64,000 nt of DNA from Cornus controversa (GCA_026545225.1 CM048845.1:119043033-119107032), one strand, 5' to 3'. Shown: positions 11,601-24,960, counted from the stretch's first letter. Translations and numbers: made by a program. The notes: generated from the sequence alone by a model not told the origin.

Positions 11601-14600
11601 CCCATTTACTTTGTTCTCTATGAAAGTAGAGACAGGCCTTATTATTTTTCTTTGTAGTGATATCCTTTTAATCTTCATTTACTTCTTGAGTTTCAACCTT
11701 GGTTGTGTAACTTCTCTCCATTTTTGAGTGACATTCTTACAATTGTTATGGCCAAATACCATACAAGCATCACATTTTTTAGGTCTCCAAGGTATTCAAT
11801 GAGGATCTTGTCTGCATTAAAGGATGTTGGAAGAGGGCTATAAAATTGATATTTTAATGCTGATTCCAATAGATATACTATGTATAAGAAGGCCAATGAA
11901 TCGGTGGATAACCTCTATATTTGTTGCCAAGTACATGGGATATTTGGGTTTATATTTTTCTCAATCTTCAGTGTTTGATGGTGATGCCTTGGATGACCCT
12001 TGACATCAAATTTTCAGTTGATGGGTTAATGCCAGAAATGAGAGAAATAGAGGGTGTGGAATGAGGTTCCACATGCACTTTTTTGAGGTACTTGATGAGA
12101 AAGTAATAGAATTATAAGGATTTTTGAAGATTTGAAATACCAATTACAAAGTTGAAATATGTTATCCATGAAGCTTTTGCTTTAAAGCATTCCGGAAGAA
12201 TTAGGAAATGGACTTCCTTTTGTTGATTTTTTTGAATGGCATCAGAATGGTATTTGGTGTCAACCGTGTCTATGCGTACATGCATGTACATGGGCTTTTC
12301 CTTTTTAAAATAAAATTTCTTATACTCATTAATAGTGTCCTCCTGCTCTGCACTTGGGCCTCAAAAGCATTGTACATCTCCTTTCTATCTTCCTATAATT
12401 TCAACGTCTTTCATCTTGACTCTTAACAATAAGTTTTTACTATATTTATATCATAGCAACTTTGTAATTTCTTATTCGGCTATGTAAGGATTTCATAATT
12501 TTTTTTTTCTTGGTTTTCTTTAGAACTCACCCTTGCAAAATGTTATTCCTTTTTCTTTGTCAAACTAGCTGATAAGCAAACCTTTGTTGCCCTTATATTC
12601 AGCCATTATTGTGCTGTCAATTTTTTTTAGAAGTTGGTCATTTCCTGTATATTCAAGGACTTCTTTATTAATTTTGCTTGTATTAAAGCTAATGCTGGCA
12701 TTGCCACATTCAATGTCTAAAGGTGGTTCCATGACAGTTCTCATTGGAGAAAAAAAATTTAGATGACAGACTTTGTATTTATCCTTAATAGTATTCAATT
12801 AGATATTGCTGATGTCACAAATTTTGTTCACCCTGGAACTCCTCTTGATGATGAGGCTACACAAAGGGGCACTTCAGTCTACCTTGTCGAGCGCAGAATT
12901 GACATGCTCCCCAAGCCTCTAACAGAAGGTAATGTTTCTGTTTAACTCCCTTGGTACAATGCTTCCCAAGCCTCTCGATGATGATCTCATGTTTAATTGT
13001 TCTTTGGTGGTAAAACATTTAATTGTTGCAAAAGCCTTCGGGAAGCTTGCTCAAATATAAGCTTTATGTTGCAGATATTTGTTCACTTCGAGCTGATGTC
13101 GAGAGACTGGCTTTCTCTGTTATATGGGTACAGGCTTCTTTAGTCCCTCTATAATGCTTAAATATCTGACAATTATGATTTTCTTCTTTTTATACTGTTA
13201 GTTTCTTACACGGACAATTATGCATCTGATTGAATTATAAACACTGCTTGTATCATGCCTCTCTTATTTGCTCTCCTACCCACTCCATCCCTCCGGCACT
13301 GTCAATATTCAGGGAGTTAAATGTCAAGTGGATATATTATTATTTCTTTTAGTTATTTGGGCACCCATTGTGACAGACATTGGGTACATTCCTTTTATAT
13401 ATGCTATAAACGGTGTAGCTTATAATGGAAGATATTTCTAAATCCAAGTTGAGCCCAACTTGGAGAGGTTTTTGGTTCACAAGTCAAATTGATCAATTGT
13501 TAAACCAAGCCAGATGAGCTTACTGGAATAAAAAAAAAAAAGGAGATTGTAGCTAATAAAAATAAATAATGCAGAAAGCGGCATCAAGTTGGAAGAGTGT
13601 TGCAGAAATATCTGCACTTCCCTCGCTCCCTTTTACAACATAAAAGGGAGGGAAGCAAGGGGGCCTCCTTCCTAAAATGCCTTTCCGATTGCCTCCGCCC
13701 CTATGGATGCACTGTCCTGCAGTTTCAATGAGTAACCACCGGTGTCTGCTGTTATACACTAACTTCTTTTTCCTTGTATGTCATATGTCTGCCTTGCTTT
13801 TAGAATTGGGGCCAATATAGTTGACGATTGGTCCAGTTGTATGCCAGTTTGGGTTCGGAAACACTAATTCTCCGACCAAGCTTTGTATTGTGGCATTGAG
13901 TTTGCAATGCTTCATAGGGACAATGTCCAAATCTGTGCCCTAAACTTGCATCTTCTTCTTTTCTTGTTCTTCTCTGTTTTACATTGAAATTATCAAACAA
14001 ATAAGGACCGAGGAATATTCATCTTTGCTTTTACTTAATTCATCTCATTTTGCATAATTTTTTTGCACAGACCATACACCTTCTCCATTTTTGTTGTGGT
14101 GTTATACTATTTCATGAACTTTTATAGTGAATGGGATGTCTTATACTCCTATATATAAGTTCTTGTTTCATCATCATCATTGCCTTAATCCCATATGAAT
14201 GGGGTTGGCCACATGAATTCTCACCAATTGAATGAGAATTCATCAAGAAGATTTGACATAAGTTTTATAGTCAGTTGACTACCTGACAGTAACACACCTC
14301 CTTTTCATATAAGTTCTCTTGTTTACATATATCATATATGTATGTCACTATGGTTTGTGTTCGATTGCACGTCACTTAAAGTTGACCTACTAATGTCTGA
14401 ACTCTGAAAAAAATTCGGTCTCTCTTTTGTATATCATTTAAAATTCAGGAAATGACTCCTGAAGCAGAGATTATTTCGACAAGATACACAAAAAGTGTTA
14501 TCAAGTCAGTTGCAGCACTGTCTTACATTGAAGCTCAAGCGAGGATGGATGACAGGTGCTCGTATCATGCATCTTTCTTTGTATATTATCTATTTTAGTT

Positions 14601-17600
14601 GACTTATGAGAAAGGTTATGAGCTAATGACATGGATATCCCTATTTTAGAATATTGTTATTGTTTTCCCTATGCAAGTTTATTACAATAAGAGTCACTTT
14701 GGATATCGCTATCTTATTATCTATTTATTATTTATTTTTTCTTCGAAGTTTCCCATTTCCAGTTTGTATACTGATAATTCTTATTTATTGTCAATTCTAG
14801 TCGCTTGATGGATCCATTAACAACAGATTTGCGAAATATGAATGCTTTAGCAAAGGTATCTGTACTTATGCCTGGACTCGTAGTAATTTTATTTATTTTA
14901 TTTATGGGCTAATTGTGAATATTTTTTTCTCTTTCATTTCTTTTTCGTGGATTTTTTCATTAATCATTATGTTTGTAATCTTGCAGACAATGAGGCTAAG
15001 GCGTATTGAAAGGGGGGCCTTAACTCTTGCTTCTGCTGAAGTAAAATTCCAAATTGATACTGAAACTCACGACCCTCTTGATATTGGTATGTTAATTTTT
15101 TATTTTCTTGAATTATTATTTGTCAATCTGAGATGGAACTGTTTATCATCCCAATCCAAAATTTATTCTTGCTTACAGAGATGTGAATGTGTAGTTTCCA
15201 TGATTAGTCCATGAATAATCAAACTAATACCATATACCAATTCATATAAATCATTTTAGCTGCCAAAGATCCACTTTTCTAATGCTTCTATATAACTAAT
15301 CTGAAATCTCTGTAATTTCTGTGTGCAGCATGCTTGTAATTTTATTTGTATTGAAATTTCCTCTGCCGCCAAAATGTTATATATATATATATATATGTCA
15401 CATATATATGTCACACACATACACAGAAAGGCCCCCACACACTCACTCTTGGTTACAATTTGGATTTAGACCCTTCATGGATATTGCCTGGTTCAATTTA
15501 AAAGCTCGGATTGACAAGCATGAAATCTTGGGTTCAAGTCTGCGAGTAGTCACTTTGTGTAAAATAATACCAAATCTTAGGTCTGTCTCCATTCTTTCCC
15601 AGCAGGATATAGACTGGACAATGCAATTTCATTTACCCTCTAACTCCACTTTAGGGGGTGGAGGAGATTCCACTCAATCTCACTTGGTATTTATGTCATT
15701 TAATCCTTATTACAGGTATCCCCTTATTCTTTCTCTACCCACTTTCATCTTTAATCAGGACTCAAAAGAGCCCAAACCAATTATTACAAAGCTGATGGTC
15801 CAGCATCCTAAACCCATTTAAGTATGCACTTTCCTGGTAAATAAACCATCAAATTTCTAGTAATGGACACAATTCTTGAATGTATCTAACTTTGCTGCCA
15901 AACTATTTCTTTAAGAGGCAATATTCTTTATAAAAGCTTGCAAGATTTGTGGATGAATTCTCATTATCTGATGTATCAGTAGCGATATGGATTGAGGTTT
16001 TCTAGTTTCTAGTTCATTTCACATTTTCTATTAATGATTTAAAAGTTCCTTTTATTTATTTTATGTGTTGCATTTCTTTTTCAAGGTCTAATGCGTGAGT
16101 TGTAACTGCAGGAATGTATCAAATTCGAGAAGCAAACCAAATGGTTGAGGAGTTTATGCTTGCTGCTAATGTTTCAGTTGCAGAAAAAATCCTTAAACAT
16201 TTTTCTCTGTGTTCGCTGTTAAGGTACATTAGTGGTTTGTAATTATTGGCAGCATAATCTTCTGTTTTCCTGGAAATTTTGCGTTCAATACCTTTACTTT
16301 TGGGCCCAAGAATGATTTGACGGTGACTTCCACATTCAAGTTTTTTTCTCCTGCCTTTCTTTGCCCTTGCATGGCAAGTTTTTTGGTTGTATCTTGGATG
16401 TGGGCCTGTGGGGATAGCCACAGTTGGTGTTTAAGCATAAAGAATAAATTCCAGAGAGATACCTATGTACGAAAAATGCTTTCCGCTTGTAGATCTCTAA
16501 AATGAACCTCTTTAGCTAATGTTTATGAAATACAAACTAATAAGATATATCCAAGAAATATTTTACAAGGAATGGCAGTCTGTTTACTCAACCTTGAAAT
16601 CTCTTTTTTAGTGGTGCATGGGAATGTCTTAGCTAACTTGCATGATCCACACATCACTAGTTAGCCCTTTTTAAAAAGTGGGAACACCACAGAATGGTTG
16701 CTAAAAAGCTAAATGTGATATGTTGCAGTAAAGTATCTAGAAGTATACATCTGTAAACCTTTTTAAGCATGGATAATTCATAGGTTTGTATATAGTATTT
16801 AACTTTGATAAATAATTGCTGTTTAGATTTCTATCTCAGATGTATGATCTCTTTGATATTTAGATTTATTCAAATTTGTGTCAGAGGATGGTATTACAAC
16901 TGTAATGGATATTGCCAAGCATTAAGCTCTTGGTGTCTTTTTTCTATTTGCAGGCGCCATCCTAGTCCAACAAAAGAGATGCTTGAACCTTTGCTTCGTA
17001 CAGCTGCCGCTGTTGGTCTTAATTTGGATGTGTCAACTTCAAAAGCCTTGGCTGATTCACTTGATCGTGCTGTGGTGAGTTTTAGTTATTAAAACATATA
17101 TATACTGGCACCCAATATGCACCTACCCGAAGCTTTATTTTTTTGTCAACCTTGACATAATGAAACCCATTTGCTATGTTCGTTGGAAGTAGGAACTTGT
17201 TGAAAATTCTATTTTTGAGCTAATTATATTACATTTGCATTAGATTGTCAAGCCAAGCTTATTTGATGTAAGAAATTTATGGTTTTAAGAGCAAACTGAA
17301 TGTTATGTGTGGTGTGCAGTTACTTGTCATTAATTTTTCTACTCTCTCTCTCTCTCCCCCCGCATGTGTGTCTGTTTGTCTTTGTTGTATGTGTATTTAT
17401 GCATATAGTTTTATCTAATTTCAATCTATGTAGCTATCTCATCGTCGTCGTCAACCTTGCATTTAGAGTCAGCCAAGCTATGCAGCTATATGTGTTCAAT
17501 TCTACGATATCTATACAAAAGTTTAAAGAAAATGTTTTTCAGGGTGATGATCCATACTTTAATAAGCTAATCCGCATTCTGGCAACTAGATGCATGACAC

Positions 17601-19030
17601 AGGTAATTTCACTCAATTAATTTAGTGAATTAAAATGCTTTTTTTGTATCCAAGCTTTTAGTGATTTTTTTTTTTTTTACAAATTCAGGCAGTATACTTC
17701 TGTAGTGGAGATCTCAGCCCTGCAGAATTTGGTCATTATGGGCTTGCAGCACCTCTCTATACACATTTCACCTCACCTATAAGGAGATATGCAGGTTGGT
17801 CGGAGATTTAATCATGGGTTGTATTGATGTTAAGATAATTACTTTTTGAGTGTGGAACTTCCTTCTTTGGTCCTTAAAAAAAAAAAATACTTCCTTCTTT
17901 GGCAGACGTCATTGTACACAGGTTGCTTGCTGCATCTTTGGGGATATACAAGCTTCCAACCATATTTCAAGACAGACCGCAACTTACCAGTATTGCTGAC
18001 AGTAAGGATTACTTCTCTTTGGTTCTAAACATTGCTTTCGTGCTATAAATAGGTTGATCCTGTCTACTTACACCATACCACAGTTACCACTAGATTGAAA
18101 TCTTGCTGTGACCTGTGCGTGTGGCAAATATCATTATCTACCCGTTTGCTTGTTTAATGGGCTAGTGTTGTTGCACATGTATGTGTTAAAGTGATCTTCT
18201 AGATTGAAAATGAAAAATTAATAATCCATTTTCCTGTATGTCTTTTTTTTTTTTTTTGGGTAAAGTAAATTTGGACCATTTCTCGGTTTGTGCGTGTCAT
18301 CCATTTTCCCATGTCTTGTCAATTTGTGATTGGAAAATTTGAATTGATAGGTTTAAATATATTATTTGATCTCCCTTGTTTAACTATGTAGATGGTTTCA
18401 GATACTGCTTTAGCTCATGAATTTATCTTGTCTCGCATATCAATATGTGGGCAATTTCCTCTGACTTTTATGTACCTCAAAAGTGGCTTAAAGTGCATGA
18501 GGTGTTTTTTTTTTTCTTAAAGCACAAAATGAGTTTGTTCTGGTGGATTATTTTTGCCTTTTTTTTTTCTCGCCAATGCGATTTTGATATGAGCAAGTGC
18601 TGTTTAGTTTAGATATCAAGCATGACTCCTTTTGAACTGTGATTGTATCCTTCAGATCTGAATTATCGGCATAGGAATGCCCAGATGGCAGGTCGGGCCT
18701 CAGTAGAGCTCCATACTCTCATCTATTTCAGGAAACGGTATGTACAAGGGACTTTTATTTGTCTCTCATTATTTGTCTATGCTCTCTCTCATTTTATTAT
18801 ATATGCTCTTGCAGGCCCACTGACACGGAAGCCAGGATAGTGAAAATAAGATCGAATGGCTTTATAGTTTTCATACCCAAGTATGCCTTGTTGTCCTCGA
18901 AGTTTCATATTATTTTTCCCAAGTGCATTGTTTCTGTCCTAGTTTGTTCTTACATTCCCTTACTTGCTGTTGATTAGATGTTAAATGCATCTTTGGGCAT
19001 CTGAAGGGAAAATAAATTGCACTATTCCTG

Positions 19031-19081
<51 letters not shown>

Positions 19082-19570
19082 GAAGTCCATTGTCTTCCGG
19101 GCTATATTATAAAATGGCAGTTTTCATCACAGACAATAATTAAAATACTGTGCGAGGGCAATGCAGTAACTCAATTTGCATGGGATGTTCAAAAGATGTC
19201 CAAAAAAATATTGTATGCGCCTGCAAAGGGTGAAAGTCAAAATCTTATGCTACACTGCTATATAGTTGAAGCCGATCCCAAGTAATTGGGAAAAGGCTTG
19301 GTGGGGTGGTGGCTGTATACTGCTATATATATGAATATACTGATTTTTTCTTTCTTTTTCAATCATCTTTGTAGGTATGGTATTGAAGGGCCTGTGTACT
19401 TGATACCAAGAGGCGACAAGGGGGGTGAATGGTTGGTAGATGAGCAGCAGCAGAAGGTTAAAAAGATTGATGGTAGCATTAGCTATGGTGTTCTTCAGAC
19501 TGTGAGGATACACATGGAGGTTGTGGAGCCTCAGCCCAACAGGCCCAAACTTCAACTTACCTTAATTTAA
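2676..19570 (+). CDS. RRP44A: RRP44A / DIS3, exosome catalytic 3'-5' exoribonuclease and PIN endonuclease
   Basis: The catalytic subunit of the RNA exosome, acting in nuclear rRNA processing and RNA decay. 24 exons: 2676-2729, 2838-2975, 3086-3243, 3741-3796, 4874-4996, 5518-5648, 5779-6019, 7540-7690, 9196-9436, 9660-9816, 9986-10054, 12803-12928, 13075-13127, 14449-14555, 14801-14855, 14987-15086, 16112-16223, 16954-17074, 17543-17602, 17689-17794, 17906-18001, 18656-18737, 18815-18880, 19375-19570. They join in frame to 932 aa, about the length of the Arabidopsis protein. The CR3 cysteines are C31, C36 and C39. The PIN domain shows D57 (IVDTNVVLN), E85 and D160 (ITNDREN). Cold-shock-type OB domains follow. 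The RNB site carries D481, D487, D489 and D490 in [15 protein letters not shown], with the spacing of yeast D543/549/551/552. [10 protein letters not shown] motif and a C-terminal S1 domain ([12 protein letters not shown]) complete it. All catalytic residues are intact. The start is chosen because [11 protein letters not shown] matches the family N-terminus. All introns are GT-AG. Confidence 0.95.
2746..2810 (+). promoter_or_regulatory. Two telo-box motifs at the 5' end of RRP44A intron 1
   Basis: AAACCCTAA at 2746-2754 and TTAGGGTT (reverse orientation) at 2803-2810 lie inside the first 85 bp of intron 1. Telo-boxes are known in promoters and first introns of plant ribosome-biogenesis and translation genes, which fits the role of RRP44 in rRNA processing. 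Function here is inferred from motif and place only. Confidence 0.4.
8213..8365 (+). mobile_element. tRNA-derived SINE with 10-bp target duplication
   Basis: The body is 8223-8355. A polymerase III A-box-like TAGCCCAATGGT lies near the 5' end, and a B-box-like GAGTTTGAGCCC follows about 50 bp later. The element ends in an A-rich (AATA)n tail. It is flanked by identical ATTTGGTGGC at 8213-8222 and 8356-8365. It sits in RRP44A intron 8 in the gene's orientation. It is not a functional tRNA gene, since no cloverleaf can be drawn through it. Confidence 0.8.
11415..11798 (-). pseudogene. LINE ORF1 fragment with zinc knuckle (in RRP44A intron 11)
   Basis: On the minus strand a frame covering about 11795-11679 reads [17 protein letters not shown], the zinc-knuckle signature typical of ORF1 of plant LINEs, and ends at a stop at 11679-11681. 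Downstream (11678-11415) another frame contains GNPFEI, resembling the linker before the end of ORF1. The frames are shifted against each other and no endonuclease or reverse transcriptase is visible, so the copy is truncated and dead. Together with sequence up to about 12.8 kb it probably explains the 2.7-kb size of intron 11. Confidence 0.5.
15470..15600 (+). repeat. Possible SINE-like segment in RRP44A intron 16
   Basis: The segment around CTTGGGTTCAAGTCTGCGAG carries a B-box-like GGTTCAAGTC preceded by sequence that could be a degenerate A-box. No clear tail or target duplication was found. Weak support. Confidence 0.2.
19032..19079. repeat. (TA)n microsatellite
   Basis: About 24 perfect TA units in the last intron of RRP44A. 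Similar long (TA)n tracts recur near 21.53, 22.61, 22.86, 25.75, 33.25, 34.49, 34.91 and 35.35 kb. Confidence 0.95.
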
Positions 19571-20814
19571 AAGATACCTAACTTGCACACAAACAATAAA
19601 ATAAAATAAAAAAGGCATCAACTTTGTTTCCCTTTCCATGGGGGAGGGGAGGTGTGTTAATTATTGTAAAATGGCTTAAAACTATTAAGGGTATGAAGCA
19701 CCAGGTTAGAAAGAGATGTAAGAATATTTAGTTTTAAATATATTTAATTTTATCCTTTTTTTTTTAATGATGATCTTTTCACCAATCTCTTTGAAAAGAA
19801 TATTACAGTCAAAATATTTCCTACCCTTGGCCAACTGTCATGTATACGTATAACAAGAGAGGTTAATTGTGTTTGTTTTTATTCTGATCCGATCGATTTT
19901 GATGTATGATTCCACTAAAATAATAATAATTTAAATTTGCAAAATTGCAGGATGACAAGTAGACATTAACTTGGGTGCTAATGTATTTTCATATTGTTGA
20001 AAATATAGTAGAGTTCAGATAAGTATAATTTAGTGAGCCTTACCAAGAATACTAGTTCATATAAGATTTACAAGACTTATTGAAAATATGTACAAGGATG
20101 CAAAAATTACATTGTGTATTATATTTGAGGAGATTATTGATATTCCTATAAAAGTAGGATTACACCAATGATCAATGCTAAGTTTATATTTATTTCAGGA
20201 TGATTTTGGATTAAATAATGAAAATCTTCCAAATGGACATTTCATAGTGGATGTTATTAGTCGGTGACATGATTTTTATTGAATAATAATAAAAAGAAAG
20301 CCTTAGCAACACAATTAGAAACTTGGAAAAAGCTTTTGATTTAAAAATAAGTTGAACTAAAACAAAATATATGGAGTTATAAAAAAGAAAAAGAAATATT
20401 TTGAATGTAAATTTTAGTAATGCTATGAGAAATCATAATATAATGATAATAATTAAAGACCAAATATTTACTCAAAGTAATCATTTTTTATATATTTAGG
20501 ATTAGTTATGCAATAGGAAGAAGAAATTGATAATAATATAAATAGTAGAATTAAATATAGGCAAGCCAGCAATATTTAATGCAGAATATCAAATAAGTTG
20601 GAAGAAAAAAGACAATGCTATCTATGAGAAATCCCTCATATCATTAACAATGCAAGCATTTTGATCCGTCCTCGAAAGCTTGAAATTTCCACATCAAACT
20701 TGAACAAGAAGACAATCATTAACATTTCATTTCTCCCCCCGAAAATTTACAATCCTTAAACATGTAAATATATTTGAACAAAAAATAAATAAAAAATAAA
20801 AAGAATGTTATGTT
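19571..20814. other. Spacer between RRP44A and the PILS duplication
   Basis: AT-rich, with no open frame of recognisable protein and no clear mobile element. It should hold the 3' end of RRP44A on the plus strand and the 3' end of the first PILS transcript on the minus strand, the two genes being convergent. Confidence 0.4.
19595..19610 (+). terminator. Poly(A) signal cluster of RRP44A
   Basis: Overlapping AATAAA-type hexamers (AATAAAATAAAATAAA) begin 25 bp after the stop codon at 19568-19570. This is a plausible polyadenylation signal, although plant signals are loose and the real site may lie further downstream. Confidence 0.45.
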
Positions 20815-20926
20815 TCTCTCAGGGGGGAGGCTCTTTCCCTCCTAAATATGTAATATGTAATATATATGGAGGAGCCTTGAGGTAGGGAGATGAGTATGGT
20901 TTGGTCTGTTGTGAGCGGGAATGTGT

Positions 20927-21525
20927 TCATGACAAGACCCACATGTAGATTGTAGACCATACAGTCATAGCTAGGGATGCTACCAGGTAATTCCACAAGA
21001 AGAGGACCGAAAACTCGTCTCGCGCCACATCAAACAGTTGTGTCATGGTGCCTGCAATGTGATTGATAATTAGTTTGAACAAGCTAGCTAGGTTAAACAA
21101 CCACACATTGTGCTAGCTACGCTAGTGATGACATCTCAATACTATCAGGATTTTACAAGTACCTGCTAGGTAGGTTCTTTTTTTTTTTTTTTGCAGTAAC
21201 AAATTAAGAGGAGGAAGCTAGTGACAAGGATGATGATGATGATATATATATATATATATATTCCAAAAAAAAAGAATCATACCAATAGCCATTGCAGGTG
21301 GGAGTGTAAACTGAATGAGTAATATAAAGTGGTACAAGGGGTCTGGCGGAAGGAAGCCGAGGTGGTTGGCTGCTTTAACTACACCAATACCAATCAAGGG
21401 CATTATGACATATCGCACACAAATGACTGAAATGATGATGGATGGTCTCAATTTGACCTTGCGCAAGCCTGTTCAGTTCAACACATGATAGCAATGCTTA
21501 ATTTGTTAGCTAGGGGATGTCTAGT

Positions 21526-21566
<41 letters not shown>

Positions 21567-22606
21567 ATGGGGGGTTTTAGTACTAAAAAAAAGGAGGGCG
21601 TGGCATCACTCTTCCCTACCTAGGAGGTTGCCACCTAATATAAGGGTGATGCAAGGTATTGTTCCATCCCTGCACCAAAAGTAACACCACCGTCAGAGTT
21701 GTCAGTTGCCTGCAAAAATGAAACTTTAGACAACTAAGAGTTGGAATTGAATTAAGTTATAAAAATAATTGACCAGGGGGGAGGGAGGGAGGGACACAAA
21801 TTCGATCAGTGAATATTAATACACACCCACTTACCAAAAAAGATATAAAATATAACTATATAACTATACACTATGCACTATACATACCCAAGTAATTTGG
21901 TAGAGTCTTGGAGCACTCTGAGAGGAGCTGTGCTACCAATGAAAAGAATTTTCAGCCATGAGATCGTCCCAACCAAGAATCCTGCAATCTGATAATAGAT
22001 GGAGAAGTTTAGTCATCAGATATTTACTTACTTGTACATACATACAGATATATATATATATAGCCCGAAAATAGTGAACTTGAGAACTCACCACAGCAAT
22101 GATTGGAGGTTCCGACAGCACGTGCAAAAGCTGATGAAGAAATCCATAAATATTGTTCCGGAATGATGCAATATTCCCTTTCTCCAGCTTACTGGGAGCT
22201 GACAATTCGGGTACAGTCTGCAAATAAAGGTTATTTTGAAAATTTCAAGAAATTATTATGTTGAATTACTCATAGGCCTGGTACTGAATACTCTTTTTAT
22301 TATTATTATTCTGCTTAATTAGTGATTGTACTTGCTGGGAAATTGAAGCAAACGGGGGACTTACAGCTTGATTTTCTGTGTTCTCTTTAGTGGATTTCGT
22401 TGATGGAACAAGTATAGCAACATGCTCTTGATTTCCCTTGAGAAGATGAGTCTTGCCGTTACCATCTAAATCCTCGTTGGCTACCTTTGGGGCCTCCTCC
22501 TCCTCCTCAGCTGCTTTTACTTCTTTGTATTTCAGGGATGACCTTTGCATTAATTGGAAAGTGTAAGTCCATATGAAGAAAGCACCAAGCTGCAAAAAAA
22601 AAAAGA

Positions 22607-22653
<47 letters not shown>

Positions 22654-22851
22654 TAAGAACATAGATTGAAAACAGATGGATCACCTCAAACAACTTCTTT
22701 TCATATGATACAGTAATATTATTGATCATGATTCATGACATAGAAACAGAAAACATCAACTCCTTAATTGAGACTACTGTACAGGCAACCCGAGATGGTT
22801 CTATCAGTCTCATGCATGATCAATAATATATAGGATTTTGGCCTCCAAGCA

Positions 22852-22902
<51 letters not shown>

Positions 22903-23776
22903 GCCTTACCGACATGGAGAAAGATGAGTATGAGATTCCAGTGGAAGTACAAATTTTATGATCACCAAATGGGCTGCCATTCTCCTTACAGATTGCAGGC
23001 ACCAGTATCAAGAGAATGTTTCCCAAGTTTCCTATTAACAAACATTACAACACCATATATATATATACCAATGAGATTGAAAACAAAATTTATATATATA
23101 TATATCCTGCAGAAAGGGGCTGGAACTGAAAGCCATCATCTCTTACAATTACTTACCTGATGAACATGTGGCAATGACCAGACCTTCCAGATGGGGTTTG
23201 GGTTTCAGTATTTTCACCACTATCCATCCTGTTATTCCCCCAAGCAGAAAGATTATTCCCACGTTAACAGGCATAAACCACCTGAATTATAAGTTTAAAA
23301 CACCAGAGTTATTTTGTTACAGTAGCACACATCAAGAGAATGAAGAAAGAAAAAAGTAGTATTATGTATTCAAATAGCTTAAGCCTACCATGAGATGAGA
23401 TCTTTGAGCGTGACAGTCTGAGCTAGACTTGAGAAAAGGAGACAGGGATTGAGCACCGAGAATACAATCTGCCATTGCACTAAAATTCTTAATATTACAA
23501 AGCTAGGCTAGTGAAAATGAAGAAATCCAACAACAATATGGTACTGTACGTTAACAAAGCAGATCGAACTATGCCTATATATATATATATATATATAGTC
23601 GAGCATGTAAATTAATGAAACATATATATTGCAGGACTTGCCTTGTTCAGGGATCTTCTTGTATCTGTGGAAAGAAGATTGAGATAATCAGTTGCCATGA
23701 AAGCTCCTACCATGGTAATTATGATCACCTGCAGCATAGGCATAGAAGCCACCTCGAAGAGTGTCCAGAAACCCAT
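20927..23776 (-). CDS. PILS: PIN-LIKES (PILS) auxin carrier family protein, copy A
   Basis: Membrane transporter of the auxin efflux carrier (Mem_trans) superfamily. Known PILS proteins sit in the ER and hold back auxin from nuclear signalling. Ten coding exons, read downwards: 23642-23776, 23389-23468, 23157-23281, 22910-23031, 22365-22589, 22092-22217, 21888-21988, 21620-21669, 21283-21468, 20927-21051, giving 424 aa. The start MGFWTLFEVASMPMLQ fits the family. Conserved blocks seen are WFMPVN, GNLGNILLILVPAIC, KENGSPFGD, GTIPCITLILGGNLL, PPDPLYHF and LPPAMAIG. Ten membrane segments are expected, five on either side of an acidic central loop (roughly residues 175-240, including five consecutive Glu). 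The first coding intron uses a GC donor (AAG|GCAAGT). In the C-terminal block the usual ECS is EFS and the end is shortened to WVLS. The other family option, canonical PIN, is excluded by the short loop and sequence. Confidence 0.93.
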
Positions 23777-23839
23777 CTTTATTTTACTCTCTGTTGGTCC
23801 AAACTTACTGCAGATGGAGCTCGTTTCCTTCTCTTTACT
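23777..23839 (-). other. 5' leader attached to coding exon 1 of PILS copy A
   Basis: The 63 nt between the ATG and a candidate acceptor GATTCAG|AGTAAAG are almost identical to the same 63 nt of copy B (32258-32320). This points to a transcribed leader that follows a 5'-UTR intron. Confidence 0.5.
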
Positions 23840-23999
23840 CTGAATCTTCTTCCTCTCTCTAAATCCTGGACGGGAAGAAGCACCACACACAGGCCAATAC
23901 CTCACTTTCAGATTTTTTTTTTTCTGAATTTCAAACGAACATTTAATGTTCATCGCTATGCCATATAGATTTCTAAATATCAAGAGTGCATCGTTCTAA

Positions 24000-24960
24000 G
24001 AAGTATATAATAATAGATTGTCCATACTTAGTTTTTCCGATTCCTGTGGTAGGATTTGTGACCCCCAAACCTGCACGTAACCTCTCGTATCTTACTAATA
24101 CTGGTAAGACTTGACTTTAAGTTTTACCTTGAAAGTAATCTAGGATATTACTTTCTTTTTTCTCCATTAGTTCGACAGAGAATGTACATATCAAATATTG
24201 AAAGATATTAAAGAATGTGATTTTTTTACCTTTTTAAGAAAATTACATTATAGTCATTTCGATCACTTCAAGACTAATTAACTATAATTCAAATAGCAAT
24301 GTATTTAACCAAATAATCCTTTGATTAAATCCAAGAGTTAAAAGTGCGTACACTGCTCTGTACTCACCCGGGAGAGTAGCTAAACATTATTGCTCAAATA
24401 TATATATATATATATATATATTTCGGGCAAACTCCTTTTCAAACACACTCTCGGCAATTGGGCTATCAACAAACGGGTTAGGCTCACTTTGAGTTTCACC
24501 TGATTCACATGATCGATAAATACAGGGAAGAACATGGCGGCGACTCGGGTGAATTGGATGGTGGCGGAGGAGTTGGCTGTGGAGGTTGTGGCCCTAAGTG
24601 GTGGAATTGATAGAGTGAGATTGGTTGAAAAATGTGAATGTAATGAAGCGACATGGAATTAGGGCTTCAAAGGTACCAAGTTCAAGTGACATGGATACTC
24701 AGACCGCGCAGGGAAGGAAGAAGATAGAGGAAGAGGGTACCAAATTTAATTATATAACATGGGTAAAAGTGTCATTTTACATGTATAAATATTTTGAATT
24801 TATATTACTATAATATTTAAGATATAATACTCATTTCACACATTAATTGGACATCACTGAGTAATAGACCGTTAAAGGGAATTAAGTGTAATTTTTTTGC
24901 AAAACTCTCCACGTGTAATTTCATTGAACTAAAAGAAGGTCAGTATATTTTAACCAAAAA
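24000..24960. other. Copy-A-specific segment upstream of PILS
   Basis: This part of the presumed 5'-UTR intron of copy A has no counterpart in unit B. It includes a (TA)n run near 24400-24420 and a GC-richer stretch (24530-24620) rich in GGCGG and GTGG. No protein family is recognisable and no ends of a mobile element could be set. Confidence 0.35.

Noticed and set aside
15321..15821. 166-codon open frame on the plus strand
   Set aside because: It runs through a (TA)n microsatellite and intron 16 of RRP44A, has low-complexity Tyr-Ile runs and no family resemblance.
19255..19320. SINE 3' end with AGCCGATCCCAAGTAATTGG and GGAAAAGGCTT
   Set aside because: It resembles a widespread plant retroelement tail and a related inverted piece at 57.26 kb, but no boxes, tail or target duplication could be found, so it is not listed as a feature.
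22764..23160. Several overlapping frames rich in Ile-Tyr
   Set aside because: They translate (TA)n microsatellites within PILS introns.
23615..23968. Plus-strand frames opposite PILS exon 1 (also 32054-32338)
   Set aside because: They are antisense shadows of the strongly conserved PILS exon 1 and appear in both copies only because the exon is duplicated.
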